From Psychrobacillus sp. FSL K6-2836 (lineage in GTDB: Bacteria > Bacillota > Bacilli > Bacillales_A > Planococcaceae), in assembly GCF_038003085.1 (NCBI RefSeq), contig NZ_JBBOOM010000001.1, positions 1,674,001 through 1,738,000 on the forward strand: a DNA stretch of 64,000 nucleotides. The letters are read 5' to 3'. The position numbers and the translations under genes are program-made. The notes under the pieces are model-generated. The model saw nothing but the letters and a program-made list of their open reading frames with translations. It was not told the DNA's origin and searched no databases. Within the stretch, counting starts at the first letter, position 1, and each line of letters begins with the position of its first letter. This document shows positions 63,042 to 64,000 of this stretch, one piece after another.

Positions 63042-64000
63042 TTATAAATATATTTCTTTCCCTGTACTTGCGGATTCATATACTGCACTTAACATTTTCA
63101 TCACTTGGACGCCATCTTCAACTGGGGCAAGTGTTTCTTTTCCTTCTAAACAGCATTCAACGAAGTGATTAATTTCGTTTGTAAAGGCACCTACAAAATC
63201 AAAACTTAAATTATCAATTTGAGGAGTCATGTTTAATATAGTATTATTTTTCTCTGTCACCATTACTAACTCTGGTTCTATTTCAGCTCCACCCTTAACA
63301 CCGAACAACTTCACATAGAGCTCATCTTCTTGTGCATGCAGCGTGAAGCTGACATCTACGTATAGGGAAGCACCATTTTCAAATCGAATGAGCGCATTCG
63401 CTAAATCCTCTACATCATTTAACGTAGAATCATAATCAGCAGCCTTATAAAAAGATAAATTTTCTATATTGCTTCTGTTTCCTAACTTTGAATATGCATT
63501 CCCGCTTACTGACACTGGTCGTGGTTTCCCCATCAAATACCAACAGATGTCTATCATATGCACACCTAAATCTATTAGTGGCCCCCCTCCTGACTTAGAG
63601 CGATCGCTGAACCAACCTCCTGGATTCCCTAATCTTCTTATACAAGAGGCTTTTGCATAATATATTTCTCCAAGCTCATCTTGATCGATAAACTGTTTAA
63701 GAAGTTTTGTATTACTACCATGTCGTCTCACAAAGCCAACCTGTAATTGCTTACCGGATTTCTTTACAGCCTCTTCCACAGCCAAAGCCTGTTCCACTGT
63801 CGAACTTAATGGTTTTTCAACCAACACATGCTTCCCTGCTTCTAACGCTGCAATAGCCATTTCCGCATGAGTGTTGTTCCAAGTGCAGATACTTACAGCA
63901 TCTACATCTTTGTTTTGCAGTAAATCATTATAATTATTATATAAATTTGTAACTCCATATTTTTCACCTGCTAGAGTTAGACGTTGTTCATTACTATCAC
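63042..64000 (-). CDS. Gfo/Idh/MocA-family oxidoreductase (5' end outside window)
   Basis: The reading frame is open through position 64000, so the N-terminal nucleotide-binding loop lies outside the window. The visible part starts DSNEQRLTLAGEKYGVTNLY and continues with DAVSICTWNNTHAEMAIAAL, EAGKHVLVEKPLSSTVEQAL (EKP motif), GGGPLIDLGVHMIDICWYLM (Asp-His pair) and LNDVEDLANALIRFENGASL. It is the most upstream visible gene of the operon. It is complete in its C-domain and different in sequence from the one at 57895. Probably a sugar dehydrogenase. Confidence 0.92.
   Translation of the reverse strand, partial: DSNEQRLTLAGEKYGVTNLYNNYNDLLQNKDVDAVSICTWNNTHAEMAIAALEAGKHVLVEKPLSSTVEQALAVEEAVKKSGKQLQVGFVRRHGSNTKLLKQFIDQDELGEIYYAKASCIRRLGNPGGWFSDRSKSGGGPLIDLGVHMIDICWYLMGKPRPVSVSGNAYSKLGNRSNIENLSFYKAADYDSTLNDVEDLANALIRFENGASLYVDVSFTLHAQEDELYVKLFGVKGGAEIEPELVMVTEKNNTILNMTPQIDNLSFDFVGAFTNEINHFVECCLEGKETLAPVEDGVQVMKMLSAVYESASTGKEIYL

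Overview
The window looks like chromosome from a low-GC, endospore-forming member of the Bacillales, probably a Planococcaceae-type genus such as Psychrobacillus; the genus is a guess from overall similarity, not a measurement. The evidence is a dense set of Bacillus-type sporulation genes (spoVR, yhbH, prkA, an alpha/beta-type SASP, tlp, sda, cdaS, a YhcN/YlaJ-type lipoprotein), a qoxABCD quinol oxidase operon, a bacillopeptidase F homologue and an MhqR-type quinone-resistance cluster. I see no tRNA, rRNA, CRISPR array, complete insertion sequence or prophage.

Layout. 1-770: divergent MFS transporter (cut by the window edge) and HxlR regulator. 1351-6733: sporulation genes prkA, yhbH and spoVR on the minus strand, with dispersed palindromic repeats between prkA and yhbH. 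6832-7713: DUF4349 lipoprotein. 7914-12494: histidine degradation genes hutU-hutI-hutH. 12615-13185: two small paralogous acidic lipoproteins. 13346-14038: a DnaA-box cluster upstream of the 44-codon checkpoint gene sda. 14200-20877: SASP, an aeRF1-like protein, a Na+/H+ antiporter, an MBL-fold hydrolase, tlp, a membrane protein and YunC. 21071-25098: a structured leader and qoxABCD. 25228-27892: small membrane proteins and a PadR/DUF2812 pair. 28605-34990: an FG-GAP-like protein and the large secreted protease Bpr. 35721-38015: a SLAP-like protein, then MarR with an MFS transporter. 38188-43821: mhq-type quinone/aromatic electrophile resistance (three ring-cleaving dioxygenase-like proteins, nitroreductase, two flavin reductases, MhqR). 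43922-44545: cdaS. 44864-45504: repeats. 45779-53525: trypsin-like protease, a two-gene SF1-helicase module, a YhcN-like lipoprotein and an M20 amidohydrolase. 53563-64000: an all-minus carbohydrate operon (CE7 esterase, GH67-N/DUF4838-like protein, TIM-barrel isomerase, three Gfo/Idh/MocA-type proteins, two FAD oxidoreductases) running off the right edge.

The most notable observations are: (1) upstream of sda, two five-box DnaA-binding modules whose internal spacings are identical and which are offset by exactly 272 bp; (2) a dispersed repeat whose central hairpin has a conserved tip but a stem that differs between copies while staying fully paired; (3) a two-domain structured leader upstream of qoxA; (4) a carbohydrate operon containing a Gfo/Idh-like protein without a nucleotide-binding motif; (5) a UPF1-like helicase with a very long coiled-coil insertion, paired with a winged-helix protein. 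Function calls rest on motif and family recognition by eye; no database search was run.
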